Part shown: one piece after another, positions 24,773 to 33,159 of the stretch
Layout of the letters: each line of letters opens with the position of its first letter
Position numbering within the stretch: the first letter of the stretch is position 1
NCBI GenBank assembly: GCA_002840015.1
Contig: PGZE01000044.1
Span: forward strand, 1 to 36,114
DNA length: 36,114 bases
Direction: 5' to 3'
From: Gammaproteobacteria bacterium HGW-Gammaproteobacteria-2
Lineage (GTDB): Bacteria; Pseudomonadota; Gammaproteobacteria; Xanthomonadales; Xanthomonadaceae
Position numbers and translations under genes: made by a program
The notes under the pieces: generated by a model
What the model saw: the letters and a program-made list of their open reading frames with translations, nothing else
Told to the model about the DNA's origin: nothing
Database searches by the model: none

Positions 24773-25057
24773 ATGCGAGTCATTCACGCGCTGATGGTCT
24801 TGGTATTCATACTGGTCGGCGCATCGTTTGCAGCGCTGAATACCGCGCCGATCACGGTCGATTTTTACTTCAATCAACTGTCTGCCAATAGCGGGTTTAT
24901 GGTGTTGTTTGCCATGCTTGCAGGTGCAGTGCTGGGCGCCATTGCAGTTATCGTCGGTGGTGTGTGGCCGCTGCGGCGCAGGCTGAAAGCGTTACAGCGT
25001 AACGTTGCGATTCCCGAATCGAGCCGAACCCTCAATGGGCCTGTGGACGCCGCGTGA
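24773..25057 (+). CDS. lapA: LapA-domain inner-membrane protein
   Basis: A 94-residue protein with two membrane segments (HALMVLVFILVGASFAALN and FMVLFAMLAGAVLGAIAVIV) and a basic cytoplasmic tail (WPLRRRLKALQR). This is the LapA/DUF1049 pattern, a partner of LapB in control of lipopolysaccharide synthesis. AGGAG (24761-24765) lies 7 bases before the ATG. The stop overlaps the GTG start of lapB (GTGA), so the two are coupled. Confidence 0.88.
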   Translation: MRVIHALMVLVFILVGASFAALNTAPITVDFYFNQLSANSGFMVLFAMLAGAVLGAIAVIVGGVWPLRRRLKALQRNVAIPESSRTLNGPVDAA

Positions 25058-26226
25058 CTGACACGTTACTGGTGTTGATACTGCTGGCGGTCAGTGCCGC
25101 TTGCGGCTGGTATCTCGGGCGTCAGAACACGATCCGCACTACCGGCAAGCGGCTCAGCCGCATGTCCACCACTTATTTTCGTGGTCTTAACTACCTGCTC
25201 AACGAGCAGCCGGACAAGGCCATCGAGCTGTTTTTGCAGATTGCACGCGCCGACCGCAACACGATTGAAACGCAAATTGCGCTGGGCCATTTGTTTCGAA
25301 GCCGTGGTGAGGTGGAGCGTGCGATTCGCCTGCATCAGGGCCTGGTTTCACGTACCGACATCAGCGACGCCGATAAAATCGTTGCCTTGCTTGAACTGGG
25401 CGAAGATTACATGCGCGCCGGGTTGCTTGATCGCGCCGAAACCTTGTTCACCGATCTGGTTCGCCTGGATGAACAACAGGAAAAGGCGCTGCGCCACCTG
25501 TTGGCGATTTACCAGTTTGAGCGTGATTGGCCCAAGTCGATCGAGTTTGCGCGCCGTGTTGAGCAGGTGAGTGGTGAGTCGTGTGCAGGGCTGATTGCTC
25601 AATTACATTGTGAGATGGCCGAGCAGGCGCGACGCAGTGGCGATGGTACGTCTGCTCGTGAGCTCCTGTTGCAAGCGGCGCAGGCCGATCCCAACAGTTC
25701 GCGTGCAGGCATGTTGTTGGCGCAGATCGAGGCCGCAGATGGCAATCCCACAGCAGCAATTCGACTTTACGAGCGGGTTGCGCGGAATGATACCGATTTT
25801 TTGCCAGAAGTAATTTCGCCTCTGCTGGCGTGCTACGAACTGTGCGGTGATCATGCGCGCATGCGGGCATTTCTCGCGGAAATGCTTGAACGCCATGACG
25901 GCGTGGCACCGGTGTTGGCGATGGCACGCCTGATCGAGCGCGATGAAGGCTGCGATGCAGCGCTGGAGTTTCTTGGCAAAAATGTGCGTGAGCGCCCATC
26001 GATAGCTGCGCAAGCAGCGTTGATTGCATTGGCCCAACAAGCCACGGATGGACCAGCTCGCACGGTGCTTGAGGTGCTGGCCGTCAGCACCGATGACCTG
26101 CTCAAGCGGGCGCCAGGCTATCGCTGCAATCGTTGTGGTTTTGGTGCGCGCAGCCATCACTGGCAATGCCCAAGCTGCCGTGTTTGGGGGAGCGTGATGC
26201 CGGTACAGAGCGCTGCGATGAAATGA
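25054..26226 (+). CDS. lapB: Lipopolysaccharide assembly protein LapB
   Basis: A 390-residue inner-membrane-anchored TPR protein that, in E. coli, links LpxC degradation by FtsH to LPS synthesis. An N-terminal anchor (LLVLILLAVSAACGWYLG) is followed by YFRGLNYLLNEQPDKAIELF and further TPRs up to about residue 350. The C-terminal rubredoxin-like metal site is YRCNRCGFGARSHHWQCPSC, with two CxxC pairs. The GTG at 25054 overlaps the lapA stop. Its own stop overlaps the ATG of the next gene (ATGA), which extends the operon into polysaccharide genes. Confidence 0.93.
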   Translation: MTDTLLVLILLAVSAACGWYLGRQNTIRTTGKRLSRMSTTYFRGLNYLLNEQPDKAIELFLQIARADRNTIETQIALGHLFRSRGEVERAIRLHQGLVSRTDISDADKIVALLELGEDYMRAGLLDRAETLFTDLVRLDEQQEKALRHLLAIYQFERDWPKSIEFARRVEQVSGESCAGLIAQLHCEMAEQARRSGDGTSARELLLQAAQADPNSSRAGMLLAQIEAADGNPTAAIRLYERVARNDTDFLPEVISPLLACYELCGDHARMRAFLAEMLERHDGVAPVLAMARLIERDEGCDAALEFLGKNVRERPSIAAQAALIALAQQATDGPARTVLEVLAVSTDDLLKRAPGYRCNRCGFGARSHHWQCPSCRVWGSVMPVQSAAMK

Positions 26227-27236
26227 GCCCCAGTGCATTAACCATAACCATGGTTTCGCTGGCTGTGTCGGCACTGTTGACAAGCATGGCGGTCACTGTG
26301 TTGATCCGTCGTCTGGCCCTCAGGCGCAACATGCTGGATTTGCCTGGTTGTCGGCGCAGCCACGCCTCGCCGACGCCACGAGGTGGGGGTGTGGGTGTGC
26401 TGGCGGGTGCGTTGCTGCCGCTGCTGGCAGCGTATTGGCTACTAGATTTACGTGATTATTTGTTGCTGGCATACGTGCTCGGAACTGCGTTGGTGGCGGT
26501 GGTGGGCTGGCGCGATGATGTGCGCGACGTCGCGCCAAGCTATCGATTGCTCGTCCATGGCATTGCTGCGGCGCTGTTTGTGGCGGTGCTGTACCAGGCC
26601 GATGGTCATGCAGCAAGTCCGTTGCATGTGTTTATGTCCTGGTTTGCGATTGTCAGCCTGATCAATATCTGGAACTTCATGGATGGCATCAACGGCATTG
26701 CCGGTTCGCAGGCGATGTTGATTGCGTTGGCGCTTGCCGTACTCGTTGGCGGTGGCATCTGGATGTATGCCGCAGCATTGCTTGCGCTGGCCTGCCTCGG
26801 GTTTTTGCCTTTCAATCTACCCAAGGCATGGGTGTTTTTGGGTGATGTCGGCAGCGGTGCCATCGGCTTCATGGTGGCGGCGTTGCTGGTCCAGTCGGTG
26901 GCGTTGAATGCGCTGGCGTGGCCGATGGTACTAGTGCTGATTTCTGCGTTTTTTGTGGACAGCGCGCTGACGCTGGGCAAGCGCATCGTGCAGGGCAAGG
27001 CGTGGTGGAGAGCGCACCGCGAGCACACCTATCAATGGTTGGTGCGTGCCGGCTACGCGCATTGGCAGGTGACTCTGGGTTATTTTGTATGGAGCACGCT
27101 GGCGGTTGCCTTGGTGCTTGAACTACCCTATGGCGATAACGTGTTGCCAGCAACATTGTGGTTGCTGGCAACGACGCTGGCCTGGTTTTGGCTGCGCGTG
27201 CATGCGCGTCGCAAAGTGCAAAGGAAATTGCGATGA
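26223..27236 (+). CDS. WecA/MraY-type undecaprenyl-phosphate sugar-1-phosphate transferase
   Basis: A 337-residue protein with about ten hydrophobic segments, of glycosyltransferase family 4 (MraY/WecA/TagO). Diagnostic residues are GCRRSHASPTPRGGGVGV after the first segments, GWRDDVRDVAPSYRLLVH with the paired Asp, NIWNFMDGINGIAG, FNLPKAWVFLGDVGSGAIGF, and the cytoplasmic His loop RAHREHTYQWLV. It should start a lipid-linked glycan (O-antigen or similar) on undecaprenyl phosphate; which sugar is used cannot be read from sequence. The start at 26223 overlaps lapB, and the stop overlaps the next ATG (ATGA), so it belongs to one continuous transcript. Confidence 0.88.
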   Translation: MSPSALTITMVSLAVSALLTSMAVTVLIRRLALRRNMLDLPGCRRSHASPTPRGGGVGVLAGALLPLLAAYWLLDLRDYLLLAYVLGTALVAVVGWRDDVRDVAPSYRLLVHGIAAALFVAVLYQADGHAASPLHVFMSWFAIVSLINIWNFMDGINGIAGSQAMLIALALAVLVGGGIWMYAAALLALACLGFLPFNLPKAWVFLGDVGSGAIGFMVAALLVQSVALNALAWPMVLVLISAFFVDSALTLGKRIVQGKAWWRAHREHTYQWLVRAGYAHWQVTLGYFVWSTLAVALVLELPYGDNVLPATLWLLATTLAWFWLRVHARRKVQRKLR

Positions 27237-29113
27237 GCTCCTGGTCCGGAAAACTGGCCGCGTTGCTGCCGCGCGTGCTGGTGGTGGCCCACGACATGCT
27301 GATGGTCTGGATTTGCTGGACCGGTTTGGTGTACTTGCGCTACAGCTATGTGCAAGGCACTGTCGAGCGGCCGTGGTTTTCCACCGAGCATCTGATCGTT
27401 TTGCTGGCACAGGGCCTGGTGTTCTGGATGATGGGGCTGTATCGCGGTTTGTGGCGCTTCGCCAGCGTTGCCGACTTGTGGAATATTGCCCGCGCCTGTG
27501 CGTTGGGGCTGATTGGCATTGGCATTGGCCTGTTTTTGTACAACCGCCTGGATGGCGTGCCGCGTGCGGCGCTGGCGCTGTACGTGCCGACGCTGGTGAT
27601 GTTGCTCAGTGCGCCACGGGTGCTGTATCGCGCCTGGAAGGATCGCCGTCTGGCCACCAGTCTTGACCAACCACGCAGCCGGGTGTTGGTGCTGGGTGCG
27701 GGCGCTGCCGGTGAAGCGCTGGTGCGTGATATGCGCCGTGATGGCCGTTATCGCCCGATCGGCTTTCTCGACGATCAGCCCAAGTTGCAACGCGCACGCT
27801 TGCAGGGCTTGCCGGTGTTGGGGCCGCTGCAACGGCTGCCGCAGGTGGCCAGTGAAGTGGCGGCCGAGCTGGTGGTGATTGCAATTCCAACGGCGACACC
27901 GGAGCAGATGCAACGCATTGTGGCGTTGTGTGAGCGTGCGCGTTTGCCGTTTCGCACGGTGCCGCGTTTGAGCGACGTGCTGGGCGGGCGGGTTGCTCCG
28001 GGTGAACTGAAATCGGTAGTGATCGAGGATTTGTTAGGCCGCGAGCCGGTGGCGCCCGATTGGGTGCCAGTGCGCGAATGGCTCGCCGGGCGTTCGGTAT
28101 TGATTACCGGTGCTGGTGGCTCGATTGGTTCAGAGCTATGCCGGCAGGTGGCGCGACTTGGCGTGCGGCGTTTGCAGGTGCTCGATCAATCCGAGTTGGC
28201 GCTGGAAACTATCGTGCGCTCGCTGCGCGCCACCTTCCCGGGCCTTGAGATCGATGCCGTGTTGGGTGATTGCGGCGACGCCGTGCTGATGGCGCATGCC
28301 CTGCAACGCAGTCAGGCAGACACCGTGCTGCACGCGGCGGCCTACAAGCACGTGCCGGTGCTGGAAGTGCAACTACGCGCGGCCATTCGCAACAACGTGC
28401 TGGCGACCGAGGTGGTGGCGCGGGCGTCGGCCAATGCCGGTGTCGGCACCTTCGTGCTGATTTCTACCGACAAGGCGGTCAATCCGGCCAATGTGTTGGG
28501 GGCCAGCAAGCGTTGGGCCGAATTGGTTTGCCAAAGTCTGGCATCGCAGTTCAAAACGCGCTTTGTCACGGTGCGTTTTGGCAATGTGCTCGATTCCGCA
28601 GGTAGCGTGGTGCCGCTGTTCCGTGAGCAGATCCGCGCGGGTGGCCCGGTGACCGTTACCGATCCCGAGGTGAGCCGCTATTTCATGACCATCCCGGAAG
28701 CCTGCCAGCTGATTTTGCAGGCGGCGACGCTGGCGCCGCATGAAGCAATCTACACACTGGACATGGGCGAGCCGGTGCGCATCCGCGATCTGGCCGAGCA
28801 GATGATTCGGCTGTCGGAGCGCGGCAGTCGTGAACAAATCAGTATCGTTTACACCGGGCTTCGCCCTGGTGAAAAGCTGCACGAAGTGCTGTTTCACCCG
28901 GATGAAAAATACCAACGCACCGCGCACCCACGCATTTTTCAGGCAGAACAGCGCCCGGTTTCAGCAACGCAGGTGGCCGCTTGGCTTGATGAAGCACGTG
29001 TCATGGTTGAGTGCCACGATGAGGAGGCCCTGGCACAACTGATCCGTCGAGCCATCCCCGAGTACGAGAGCATCAGCAACCAGCCCAATGCCGCAATGGA
29101 GGGCATCGCATGA
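27233..29113 (+). CDS. Membrane-bound nucleotide-sugar 4,6-dehydratase (WbpM/CapD-like)
   Basis: A 626-residue protein with four N-terminal membrane segments (about 1-115), a first Rossmann-like domain (VLVLGAGAAGEALVRDMRRD) and a catalytic extended-SDR domain with the NAD motif ITGAGGSIGSELCRQ. The family converts UDP-GlcNAc to the 4-keto-6-deoxy sugar for surface glycans. Next come LHAAAYKHVPVLE and STDKAVNPANVLGASKR. In this last motif the usual catalytic Tyr or Met (Y/M-G-A-S/T-K) is Leu422, which is odd. It is coupled by ATGA overlaps both to the WecA-like gene upstream and to galU downstream. Confidence 0.88.
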   Translation: MSSWSGKLAALLPRVLVVAHDMLMVWICWTGLVYLRYSYVQGTVERPWFSTEHLIVLLAQGLVFWMMGLYRGLWRFASVADLWNIARACALGLIGIGIGLFLYNRLDGVPRAALALYVPTLVMLLSAPRVLYRAWKDRRLATSLDQPRSRVLVLGAGAAGEALVRDMRRDGRYRPIGFLDDQPKLQRARLQGLPVLGPLQRLPQVASEVAAELVVIAIPTATPEQMQRIVALCERARLPFRTVPRLSDVLGGRVAPGELKSVVIEDLLGREPVAPDWVPVREWLAGRSVLITGAGGSIGSELCRQVARLGVRRLQVLDQSELALETIVRSLRATFPGLEIDAVLGDCGDAVLMAHALQRSQADTVLHAAAYKHVPVLEVQLRAAIRNNVLATEVVARASANAGVGTFVLISTDKAVNPANVLGASKRWAELVCQSLASQFKTRFVTVRFGNVLDSAGSVVPLFREQIRAGGPVTVTDPEVSRYFMTIPEACQLILQAATLAPHEAIYTLDMGEPVRIRDLAEQMIRLSERGSREQISIVYTGLRPGEKLHEVLFHPDEKYQRTAHPRIFQAEQRPVSATQVAAWLDEARVMVECHDEEALAQLIRRAIPEYESISNQPNAAMEGIA

Positions 29114-30009
29114 GTTTTCGCGTACGCAAGGCAGTCTTCCCTGTCGCCGGGCAGGGCACCCGTTTTTTGCCGGCCACCAAAACGGTACCCAAGGAAATGC
29201 TGCCGGTGGTCGATCGGCCGCTGATCCAGTATGCGGTGGACGAGGCGATTGAAGCCGGTTGCGACACGTTGGTATTCGTCACCAACCGCTACAAACATGC
29301 TGTCGCGGACTACTTCGACAAGGCCTACGAACTGGAGCAGGCACTGGAGAAATCCGGCAAGACTGAAATGCTGGCGTTGATCCGTGATGTACTGCCCAAG
29401 CATGTGCGCGCCGTGTTCGTTACCCAATCCGAACCGTTGGGGCTGGGGCATGCGGTGTTGTGCGCACGGCCGGTGATCGGTGACGAGCCGTTTGCAGTAT
29501 TGCTGCCCGATGATCTGATCTGGAACCGGCACGGCAAGGGTGCGCTGCGGCAGATGACCGAGTTGGCCGCTGAAAACGATGCCGGGGTGATTGCGGTGCA
29601 GGATGTGCCGCGCGAAAAGACCGGTAGCTACGGCATCGTGGCGACCGACCGTTTTGATGGCCGCGCCGGGCGCATTCGCGCGATGGTGGAAAAGCCAAGC
29701 CCGGAACAAGCTCCCAGTACGCTGGCAGTGGTCGGACGTTACCTGTTGCCGGGTCGGATATTTGAGTTTCTGGACAAACTGCCGCCGGGCAAAGGTGGCG
29801 AGATCCAACTCACCGACGCCATTGCCGCGTTGCTGGAAACCTCACCGATATTGGCCTACCGCTTCCAGGGTACGCGTTTTGATTGCGGCAGCCGTATCGG
29901 ACTGGTCGAGGCCACGATCCGCTTTGCGCTGGATCACGAGGACTTGAATCAGGCCGCACGCAAGGCGATGGAATCGGCGTTGAGCGAACTTGGCGTGCGC
30001 GATTCCTGA
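29110..30009 (+). CDS. galU: UTP-glucose-1-phosphate uridylyltransferase
   Basis: Makes UDP-glucose from UTP and glucose-1-phosphate. The 299-residue protein has the nucleotide-binding start VFPVAGQGTRFLPATK with PKEMLPVVDRPLIQYAVDEA, then FVTNRYKHAVADYFD, LGLGHAVLCARPVIGDEPFA and LLPDDLIW. Near the end is RFDCGSRIGLVEATIRFAL. It overlaps the dehydratase gene by 4 bases. With its neighbours it supplies activated sugars for envelope polysaccharide. Confidence 0.95.
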   Translation: MSFRVRKAVFPVAGQGTRFLPATKTVPKEMLPVVDRPLIQYAVDEAIEAGCDTLVFVTNRYKHAVADYFDKAYELEQALEKSGKTEMLALIRDVLPKHVRAVFVTQSEPLGLGHAVLCARPVIGDEPFAVLLPDDLIWNRHGKGALRQMTELAAENDAGVIAVQDVPREKTGSYGIVATDRFDGRAGRIRAMVEKPSPEQAPSTLAVVGRYLLPGRIFEFLDKLPPGKGGEIQLTDAIAALLETSPILAYRFQGTRFDCGSRIGLVEATIRFALDHEDLNQAARKAMESALSELGVRDS

Positions 30010-30011
30010 GT

Positions 30012-31298
30012 ATGCGTACCGACACGACTTACTACCGCGACAGCGCGCACCGCCGCGCGTTTCCGGCGCTGTCGGGCCAGCATGAAACACGAGTGTGCGT
30101 TATCGGTGCCGGTTTCGCCGGCCTGAATACCGCACTGGGGCTGGCAGAACGCGGCGTACGCGATGTACTGGTGCTCGATGCGCAGTCGCCCGGCTTTGGC
30201 GCTTCCGGGCGCAATGGCGGCTTCGTGTTTGCTGGCTTCAGCCGTGGTGAGGATCGCCTGCTTGCCGACTTGGGGCCGGTACGCGCCAAAGCCCTGTACA
30301 GCGGCACCACCGATGCGGTGGCGCTGATCCGCAAGCGTGTGGCGCAGTACGCCATCGCCTGCGATGCGGTGGATGCCGGGGTGCTGTGGGTCAACTGGTT
30401 TCGTGATCGCAAGGTGTTGGCGTCGCGCCAGCGTCTGCTGGCAGAACACTTCGACAGCCATTGGCAGTGGCTCGACGCAGCACAGGTACAACAGCGGATA
30501 CACAGTGCCCGCTATCACGATGCCTTGTTTGAACCGACAGCCCTGCATCTGCACCCGCTCAACTATGCTTTGGGCATTGCCGATGCAGCGATGCGGCAGG
30601 GTGTGCATGTCCATGGCAACAGCCCGGCGCTGAAGCTTGAACGCCGTGGCAATGGCTGGCGGATTACCACACCCGATGCGCAAATCGACGCCAAACAGGT
30701 AGTCCTTGCTTGCGGCGGTTATCTTGCCGGCTTGCACAAGCGGGTGGATTCGGCGGTGTTGCCGATTGCGACCTATGTGATGGTCACCGAACCGCTGGGC
30801 GCGCGCATGGCCGAGGTGTTATCGACCCAGGCGGCCATTTACGACACGCGGTTCGCCTTTGATTACTACCGGCCGTTGCCCGATACACGTTTGCTGTGGG
30901 GCGGGCGGATTTCGGTACGTGATCGCTCGCCGCATGCGGTGCGCCGTGTGCTTTACCGCGACCTGCTCAAGGTGTTTCCACAACTCGATGGCATCGGCGT
31001 CGATTACGCCTGGTCGGGGTTGATGAGTTACGCCCGCCATGAGATGCCGCAGATCGGTGAAATCGAGCCGGGGCTGTGGCTGGCACAGGCATTTGGTGGC
31101 CATGGTGTGGCGCCCACCACCTTCGCTGGTGAATTGGTCGCGTCGGCGATTGCCGAAGGTGACGCGCGCTGGCGTGAATTGAGCCATTACGGGTTGGTGT
31201 CGGCGTTCAAACCGGCAGGCTTTGTTGGTGCCCAGTTGGGCTATTCCTGGTTGCAGGCAAAGGATGCCTGGAAGGATTGGCGTGAGCGCAGCGTATGA
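30012..31298 (+). CDS. FAD-dependent amine/amino-acid oxidoreductase (DAO family)
   Basis: A 428-residue flavoprotein. The dinucleotide-binding fold is VCVIGAGFAGLNTALGLAERG, followed by VLVLDAQSPGFGASGRNGGF. The DAO-type substrate domain includes KQVVLACGGYLAGL and LLWGGRISVRDRSP, and the C-terminal FAD part is AQAFGGHGVAPTTFAGEL. The closest named group from memory is gamma-glutamylputrescine oxidase (PuuB)-like; the substrate cannot be deduced. The ATG at 30012 lies 2 bases after the galU stop. The stop overlaps the next gene (ATGA). It has no evident link to polysaccharide synthesis and may simply share the transcript. Confidence 0.82.
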   Translation: MRTDTTYYRDSAHRRAFPALSGQHETRVCVIGAGFAGLNTALGLAERGVRDVLVLDAQSPGFGASGRNGGFVFAGFSRGEDRLLADLGPVRAKALYSGTTDAVALIRKRVAQYAIACDAVDAGVLWVNWFRDRKVLASRQRLLAEHFDSHWQWLDAAQVQQRIHSARYHDALFEPTALHLHPLNYALGIADAAMRQGVHVHGNSPALKLERRGNGWRITTPDAQIDAKQVVLACGGYLAGLHKRVDSAVLPIATYVMVTEPLGARMAEVLSTQAAIYDTRFAFDYYRPLPDTRLLWGGRISVRDRSPHAVRRVLYRDLLKVFPQLDGIGVDYAWSGLMSYARHEMPQIGEIEPGLWLAQAFGGHGVAPTTFAGELVASAIAEGDARWRELSHYGLVSAFKPAGFVGAQLGYSWLQAKDAWKDWRERSV

Positions 31299-31642
31299 CA
31301 GGCATGGACGAAGCATTCATCAGCTGGGACGATTTCGAAAAGGTGCTGATCTGTGCTGGTACCGTGTTGCGGGTCGAGGATTTTCCTGAAGCACGCAAAC
31401 CGGCGTGGCGGCTGTGGGTCGATTTCGGGCCGCATGGCATCAAGAAGACCAGCGCCCAGATCAAGGCGCTGTATCAGCCCGATGACCTGATCGGCAAACA
31501 AATCGTTGGCGTAATCAATTTTCCGCCACGGCAGGTCGGCAAGTTCCAGTCCGAGTTTTTGCTGACCGGCTTTGCCAGCGAAGACGGCGTGGTGATTACC
31601 ACCGTCGAGCGGCCGGTGGCCAATGGTGCGCGGCTGGTGTGA
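31295..31642 (+). CDS. csaA: CsaA-like tRNA-binding (OB-fold) protein
   Basis: A 115-residue EMAP/Trbp111-type protein. ISWDDFEKVLICAGTVLRVE, PEARKPAWRLWVDFG, GIKKTSAQIKALYQPDDLIG and VINFPPRQVGKFQSEFLLTG match the CsaA family, which binds tRNA as a homodimer and was also described as chaperone-like in Bacillus. The start overlaps the preceding stop; ATG 31304 is an alternative. It ends the long plus-strand operon, 12 bases from the convergent phospholipase gene. Confidence 0.88.
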   Translation: MTGMDEAFISWDDFEKVLICAGTVLRVEDFPEARKPAWRLWVDFGPHGIKKTSAQIKALYQPDDLIGKQIVGVINFPPRQVGKFQSEFLLTGFASEDGVVITTVERPVANGARLV

Positions 31643-31654
31643 TAGACGTTCGCC

Positions 31655-32722
31655 TTACTGCCACTGCGTCAGCGACACGCCGACGCCAATGGTGTTCTGA
31701 TGAATGTTGTAATCCACCAAGGTTTCGCCATAGCCGCTGAACACCTGTACATAGCCCTTGAGCGCACCGATCAACGGGAAATGCCAATCAAGTTGTACCG
31801 TGGCACGATTGCCGACGCCGCTGTAGCGGGTGAGTGCCGAGAACTCGTTTTTGCCGTGCTGATACACCGCCAACAAATCGCCATGACCCATGAAGTCGGT
31901 GATGCCAGGGTTGTCATCGGTTTTTGCGGATTCGTTGATGCGCAGCCACGGGCGCACAAACAACGAAAGGTTGCCGCGTTCCAACCCAAACTGGGCATAG
32001 ACCCGGTTCCAGCTACGCGACAGGGGCAGGTCGCGGCCATTGGATTGGTGAACCACCCCCAGATTCAGCAGTCGCCAGTCAAAGCCGAGAAAGCTGGCGT
32101 TGGTGCGCAGGGTGAGGAAGGCTTCCGGCTCGTAATTGGTTTCACGAAACGGTGCGGAGTTGATGCTGTTGTACACCTGCCAACTCGATTGCTGGGTGTA
32201 GCCAAACCATAAATCGCCGTAGCCGCCAAACAAGTTTTCCAGTGCTTTGGTCTTGAAGCTGAGCTGGAACTTGGATTCGACGCTGTCGAGGTTGAGTGGT
32301 GAGGTGACCTGATGCCCTGGCGCAGGCGTGGAGGGCAGTTGGTTGGGATTGCCCGAATAGCGGGCAAACAGAGCGTAAGTGGGTTTGTAGGCGACGATGC
32401 GAAACAGCCCGTATTTATCTTCAGGCTCAAGTTCCCAGCGTTGGCTCAGGGTGTCGGGGCTGCCATCGCTGTGGCGCTGCGCGATCGCAGGGTGGCTGCG
32501 CTCATCGCGGCTTGCAGCGCGTGTTGGCGCTGCTGTCGTAGCCGCGTTTTCATTCTCGCTGGCAGAGACATCACCGTGTGCATCGATTTGGTCGTAACAA
32601 GCCAGTCGCGCCTGATCATCGCGGATATCACGGCAATCGCTGACGCGTGTTTGAGCACTTGCTGGAGCAAGCCACGCCGCGAACAAGATGATGGTGAATA
32701 GACGCTGTGCAGGCATTGTCAT
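31655..32722 (-). CDS. pldA: Outer-membrane phospholipase A (OMPLA)
   Basis: A 355-residue outer-membrane beta-barrel that hydrolyses phospholipids reaching the outer leaflet. A signal peptide (RLFTIILFAAWLAPASA) precedes a polar, low-complexity linker (about 45-85) and the barrel. The catalytic region VVHQSNGRDLPLSRSWNRVY corresponds to the His/Ser/Asn triad of E. coli PldA (HxSNG and SRSWNR). The end VGVSLTQWQ, closing on an aromatic/polar residue, suits an outer-membrane protein. ATG 32722 gives the usual signal; the open frame further upstream to 33097 is repeat sequence. The linker is an extra relative to E. coli. Confidence 0.9.
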   Translation of the reverse strand: MTMPAQRLFTIILFAAWLAPASAQTRVSDCRDIRDDQARLACYDQIDAHGDVSASENENAATTAAPTRAASRDERSHPAIAQRHSDGSPDTLSQRWELEPEDKYGLFRIVAYKPTYALFARYSGNPNQLPSTPAPGHQVTSPLNLDSVESKFQLSFKTKALENLFGGYGDLWFGYTQQSSWQVYNSINSAPFRETNYEPEAFLTLRTNASFLGFDWRLLNLGVVHQSNGRDLPLSRSWNRVYAQFGLERGNLSLFVRPWLRINESAKTDDNPGITDFMGHGDLLAVYQHGKNEFSALTRYSGVGNRATVQLDWHFPLIGALKGYVQVFSGYGETLVDYNIHQNTIGVGVSLTQWQ

Positions 32723-33159
32723 GGCTCGGTCCGAAATCAGCCGCACATTGTGCCTGAACCTGACTGAATCTGCGCTACTGAGTACGCGGCTTGCTTGGTC
32801 GCCCAGAAGGTGAACTGCCACAAAGAAACGGTGATTTGCTCCCTGTGGGAGCGCACCCTGTGCGTGACCACGGTTATCGGTTTTTGCGGTTGCCCATCCC
32901 GCTTTTGTAGAGCAACTGTGTTGCACGCCGGTACGAGCCAGTGCTTCTGTGGGAGCCAGCCTGCCGGCGAACGAACTGGCGAAAGCGCTTCGCGTGCAGA
33001 GCCTGCCCCAGACTTGATCTGGGCGCGCTCCCACGAAAGCGGTGAACGCTCCCTGTAGCCACCCTGTGCGCAATCCGAACTCACGATCCAGCGCCATCGG
33101 CTGCTTTGCAGCACAGCACAGGACTGGATTGGATGTGACGTGTCAAGCAAGACTCGGCA
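32723..33159. other. Intergenic region holding the second dispersed repeat
   Basis: This 437-base gap separates the ABC transporter gene from pldA; both run leftward. It contains the ~115-base repeat (32957-33068). I see no gene: frames across it translate the repeat. The promoter for pldA should lie near 32725-32950, but no clear boxes stand out. Confidence 0.5.
32957..33068. repeat. Dispersed ~115-base repeat with internal hairpin, copy 2
   Basis: Inverted relative to copy 1 at 10664-10780. Landmarks are CCGGCGAACGAACTGGCGAA, then GCCTGCCCCAGACTTGATCT, then CACGAAAGCGGTGAACGCTC. One G is missing from the central hairpin (GCCCCAGA against TCTGGGC), and scattered substitutions occur. Confidence 0.75.
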
